Notes under the pieces: model-generated
Told to the model about the DNA's origin: nothing
Database searches by the model: none
Seen by the model: the letters and a program-made list of their open reading frames with translations, nothing else
Shown here: one piece after another, positions 5,745 through 7,406 of the stretch
How positions within the stretch are numbered: the first letter of the stretch is position 1
Layout of the letters: every line of letters begins with the position of its first letter
NCBI GenBank assembly: GCA_964392945.1
Contig: CAYMSH010000323.1
Coordinates: forward strand, 1-7,406
DNA length: 7,406 nt
Reading direction: 5' to 3'
Source: BS750m-G57 sp964392945
GTDB lineage: Bacteria; Planctomycetota; Phycisphaerae; SM23-33
Made by a program: the position numbers and the translations under genes

Positions 5745-6539
5745 TCATAGCCAGATTGTGCACAGGATCAGGAAGACTATCTGGGTCACCAGGCTTGCCG
5801 CCAGCAGGGCCCGGCGGGTCAGTCCGCCCCCGATCGCGCAAAGGATCGGGCCGGAGGCTATCGCGGCAATGAGTGTCCCGACGGTGACGGCCACCTGGCC
5901 GAATACGCCCATGTAATGGAAGTAGATTATGGTTCCGGCCAGCGGCATCGCCATACACGCCGCGGCCGCCAGGGGTCCGCATCCGCGCACGAAACGGCGT
6001 GTGGCCGCGTCGGTAGCCGCGTTTGGCGGTTGGAACTGGCCTGCGATGAGCATTGACCAGGCGCCCCAGATCGGCATCAGCAGCAGCACGCGAAAGATCG
6101 AAAGCTCCGGTCTGATCCAGGCGATCCAACTGAACATGGTGTATTCGTATCCGCTGGGGTAGCGTTCGGCCAGGCTCATGAATCCCACGCCGATCAGCGC
6201 CGCGGCGGCCGCGGCCAGGGCGAACTGGTTGCCGCGCGAGCGTAAACGGAACGCCGGCCCGATCGACGCCAGGGCCATTCTCATCGGCCAGGTGAGTATG
6301 AAGATCGCTGTAATCCCCGCCGGTCTGGACAGGCGGTCCCAGTCGTGGAACAGTCGCCAGACGACTGACCAGAGGCCTATGAGGGTCAGCCCGGTAAGCA
6401 GCGCCAGGCCCATCAGCCCGATCCACGCGTACGTAAATCGTGCGGGGTCCTGGGCCTCCAGGCGCTCGTCGCCGGCGGTCAGGAACATATACGACGGTCT
6501 TTCGGTCAGCCATTTATATAGAGCAAGCACGTTTTTCAT
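5745..6539 (-). CDS. Polytopic membrane protein, about seven helices, function unknown
   Basis: A 264-residue integral membrane protein that I cannot assign to a family. Hydrophobic segments lie at about 37-60, 75-95, 105-122, 146-166, 188-207, 212-235 and 244-263. The first 35 residues are polar and look cytoplasmic (YKWLTERPSYMF, then TAGDERLEAQDPARF). The loop between helices four and five is also polar and charged (QFQPPNAATDAATRRFVRG, 168-186). No transporter, transferase or protease motif is visible. The start at 6539 was chosen because AGGGGA sits five bases upstream and the protein then begins MKNVLALYK. An ATG at 6554 adds five residues but lacks a site. It opens the minus-strand block of four genes. 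A second open frame of similar length overlaps it in another phase but reads as Arg/Pro/Gly-rich shadow. Confidence 0.85.
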   Translation of the reverse strand: MKNVLALYKWLTERPSYMFLTAGDERLEAQDPARFTYAWIGLMGLALLTGLTLIGLWSVVWRLFHDWDRLSRPAGITAIFILTWPMRMALASIGPAFRLRSRGNQFALAAAAAALIGVGFMSLAERYPSGYEYTMFSWIAWIRPELSIFRVLLLMPIWGAWSMLIAGQFQPPNAATDAATRRFVRGCGPLAAAACMAMPLAGTIIYFHYMGVFGQVAVTVGTLIAAIASGPILCAIGGGLTRRALLAASLVTQIVFLILCTIWL

Positions 6540-6544
6540 TTGAG

Positions 6545-6550
6545 TCCCCT
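6545..6550 (-). promoter_or_regulatory. Ribosome binding site of the seven-helix protein
   Basis: On the minus strand AGGGGA lies five bases before the ATG at 6539, which selects this start over the ATG at 6554. Confidence 0.7.
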
Positions 6551-6557
6551 GCATACT

Positions 6558-6612
6558 GCCGGGAAACTAAGATTATCGACACCGAGCCCGGGTAGCAAGC
6601 AAGTTTCCCGGC
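6558..6612. repeat. 11-base perfect inverted repeat in the divergent intergenic region
   Basis: GCCGGGAAACT (6558-6568) and AGTTTCCCGGC (6602-6612) are exact reverse complements separated by 33 bases, which contain a CCCGGG palindrome. It lies just upstream of the minus-strand block (start 6539) and on the far side from the PH-like gene (start 6796). It could be a paired operator site, a stem in the leader of the minus-strand transcript, or a small repeat element. No direct-repeat flanks or open frame were seen. Confidence 0.6.
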
Positions 6613-6719
6613 TACAATGGGTTTGTTGCGGTCTGAAAATATTGAAATCTCGAGCGAGATTCGTCCAAACTGTTGATGTCACACAGTGATAATCGCCGAA
6701 TACAGATACGTAGACAAGG

Positions 6720-6746
6720 CGCAGCGGCGCCGAAAGCCGCGTTGCG
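6720..6746. repeat. Bulged GC-rich hairpin in the leader of the PH-like gene
   Basis: CGCA-GCGGC (6720-6728) pairs with GCCGC-TGCG (6736-6740 and 6743-6746), with a GT bulge at 6741-6742 and a seven-base loop GCCGAAA. It ends 49 bases before the ATG at 6796. No T-run follows on the plus strand. It may be part of the leader RNA or an isolated palindrome. Confidence 0.45.
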
Positions 6747-6782
6747 ACGCCGATGCCGCCTGTACATTAAAAACGCCTGCAC

Positions 6783-6788
6783 GGAAGG
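6783..6788 (+). promoter_or_regulatory. Ribosome binding site of the PH-like gene
   Basis: GGAAGG lies seven bases before ATG 6796. The longer open frame starting at 6673 has an Arg-rich, low-quality N-terminus that reads through the hairpin at 6720-6746, so the internal start is preferred. Confidence 0.7.
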
Positions 6789-6795
6789 TTCGAAC

Positions 6796-7293
6796 ATGAG
6801 CGACACACCCGAGACACCGGAGCCCACAAGCGTAACATGCACCGCCAGCAAGGACCCTGCGGTAAGGACGTTCATAATAGCGGCCATGCTGCTGGGAGTC
6901 GGAATATGGTGCTGGATGGACGCCGCAAGCGGAAAATACCCGCCGCCCAAGGCGTGGGACCTGGAGAACATAAACGACGCGGCCGGTCATGCGTTCAACC
7001 ACTGGACGCCGTGGGTCGCCCTGCCGTTTGGACTTCTCAAGGCCGCGTTGGGCTTCATCGCACTTAAGAAGGTGCTGATCGCCGACGCCGAGGGGATCGG
7101 GTACAAAGGCAAAGACAAGCTGGCGTGGGACAAGATCACGGGGCTGAACGCGTCACAACTGAAGGACAAGGGGATTTTGACTGTCGAATACGAAGGCGAC
7201 GGGAAATTGGTCCTGGACTCGTGGAAACTGGAGAACTTCCGCGATCTGGTAGGCTTCGTAGAATCGCACTCGCCGGTCGAACCAACGAAATAG
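6796..7293 (+). CDS. Small membrane protein with C-terminal PH-like domain
   Basis: A 165-residue protein of unknown function. A polar, Pro/Thr-rich start (1-22) leads to a hydrophobic helix FIIAAMLLGVGIWCWM (26-41). A polar loop (42-70) and a second hydrophobic segment WVALPFGLLKAALGFIAL (73-90) follow. The rest (91-157) has the alternating pattern of a bacterial PH-like domain: LIADAEGIGYKG (94-105), DKLAWDKITGL (107-117), GILTVEYEGDGKLVLD (126-141) and the closing helix LENFRDLVGFVESH (145-158). Such domains usually sit on the cytoplasmic side of the membrane; here it would be held there by a helical hairpin. No enzymatic motif is seen. It is divergent from the seven-helix gene, with 256 bases between their starts, and no partner follows within the window. 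Confidence 0.85.
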   Translation: MSDTPETPEPTSVTCTASKDPAVRTFIIAAMLLGVGIWCWMDAASGKYPPPKAWDLENINDAAGHAFNHWTPWVALPFGLLKAALGFIALKKVLIADAEGIGYKGKDKLAWDKITGLNASQLKDKGILTVEYEGDGKLVLDSWKLENFRDLVGFVESHSPVEPTK

Positions 7294-7356
7294 GCAATGA
7301 CTAAAGACGGTGATGAGTGATGTCCAGTTTAGCCATTTTTCCGTGCCGTTGGGTTT

Positions 7357-7406
7357 AGGCCTGAAAGGCCGACAGGGCCTGCGGTCACGCAGGCCTTAGC
7401 CGGGCG
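7357..7406. repeat. Hairpin cluster at window end, probably an intergenic repeat element (cut off)
   Basis: Two adjacent stems are visible. GGCCT-GAA-AGGCC (7358-7370) has five pairs and a three-base loop. GGCCTGCG (7376-7383) with CGCAGGCC (7388-7395) has eight pairs around GTCA, extended by a G-T and an A-T pair. Only TTAG follows, not a T-run, so this is a poor intrinsic terminator for the PH-like gene. The motif CTGAAAGGCC followed by a palindrome and TTAGCC resembles a widespread class of intergenic repeats in planctomycetes and other bacteria; that link is from memory. The element runs past the window edge. Confidence 0.55.

Noticed and set aside
5701..6513. 270-codon minus-strand frame overlapping the seven-helix gene
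   Set aside because: It is an Arg/Pro/Gly-rich phase shadow. The other phase has regular hydrophobic helices and a proper AGGGGA start site.
6673..6795. 41-codon N-terminal extension of the PH-like protein
   Set aside because: Arg-rich sequence reading through a hairpin, while GGAAGG before ATG 6796 marks a better start.

Overview
The window looks like a moderately GC-rich piece of a Gram-negative chromosome. It carries seven protein-coding genes, almost all for exported, lipidated or membrane proteins, and no tRNA, rRNA, CRISPR array, transposase or phage gene that I can see. Secreted HEAT-repeat proteins, a DUF2330 protein, small planctomycete-style membrane proteins and short dispersed palindromic repeats would fit a Planctomycetota/PVC bacterium. 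That is an impression from protein style, not a proof; there is no marker gene here.

Layout. Bases 1-275 hold the first copy of a short dispersed repeat and the leader of a secreted HEAT-repeat protein (276-1808, +). A membrane zinc-metalloprotease-like gene follows 45 bases later (1854-3050, +), probably in the same transcript. A second repeat copy fills the 33-base gap between this gene and the convergent minus-strand block. Read in its own direction, that block is: a seven-helix membrane protein (6539-5745), an NTF2-like lipoprotein (5690-5088), the third repeat copy, a small two-helix membrane protein (4984-4517) and a DUF2330 protein (4340-3084). A 256-base divergent region with two inverted repeats separates the block from a plus-strand gene for a small membrane-anchored PH-like protein (6796-7293). 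The window ends inside a cluster of hairpins typical of an intergenic repeat element.

Function. None of the seven genes has an obvious enzymatic pathway. The common theme is the cell envelope: the minus-strand block puts a multi-pass protein, a lipoprotein, a small membrane protein and a single-pass ectodomain protein side by side. The plus-strand pair couples a periplasmic scaffold-like protein with a membrane protease-like protein. Joint function within each block is inferred only from order and strand.

Most noteworthy are the 30-base repeat core present three times without mismatch, always in the same orientation and touching the stop codons of neighbouring genes; a hairpin that could hide the start codon of the metalloprotease gene and couple its translation to the upstream gene; and the unusual layout of that metalloprotease. 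I found no clear evidence of a new defence or mobile system.
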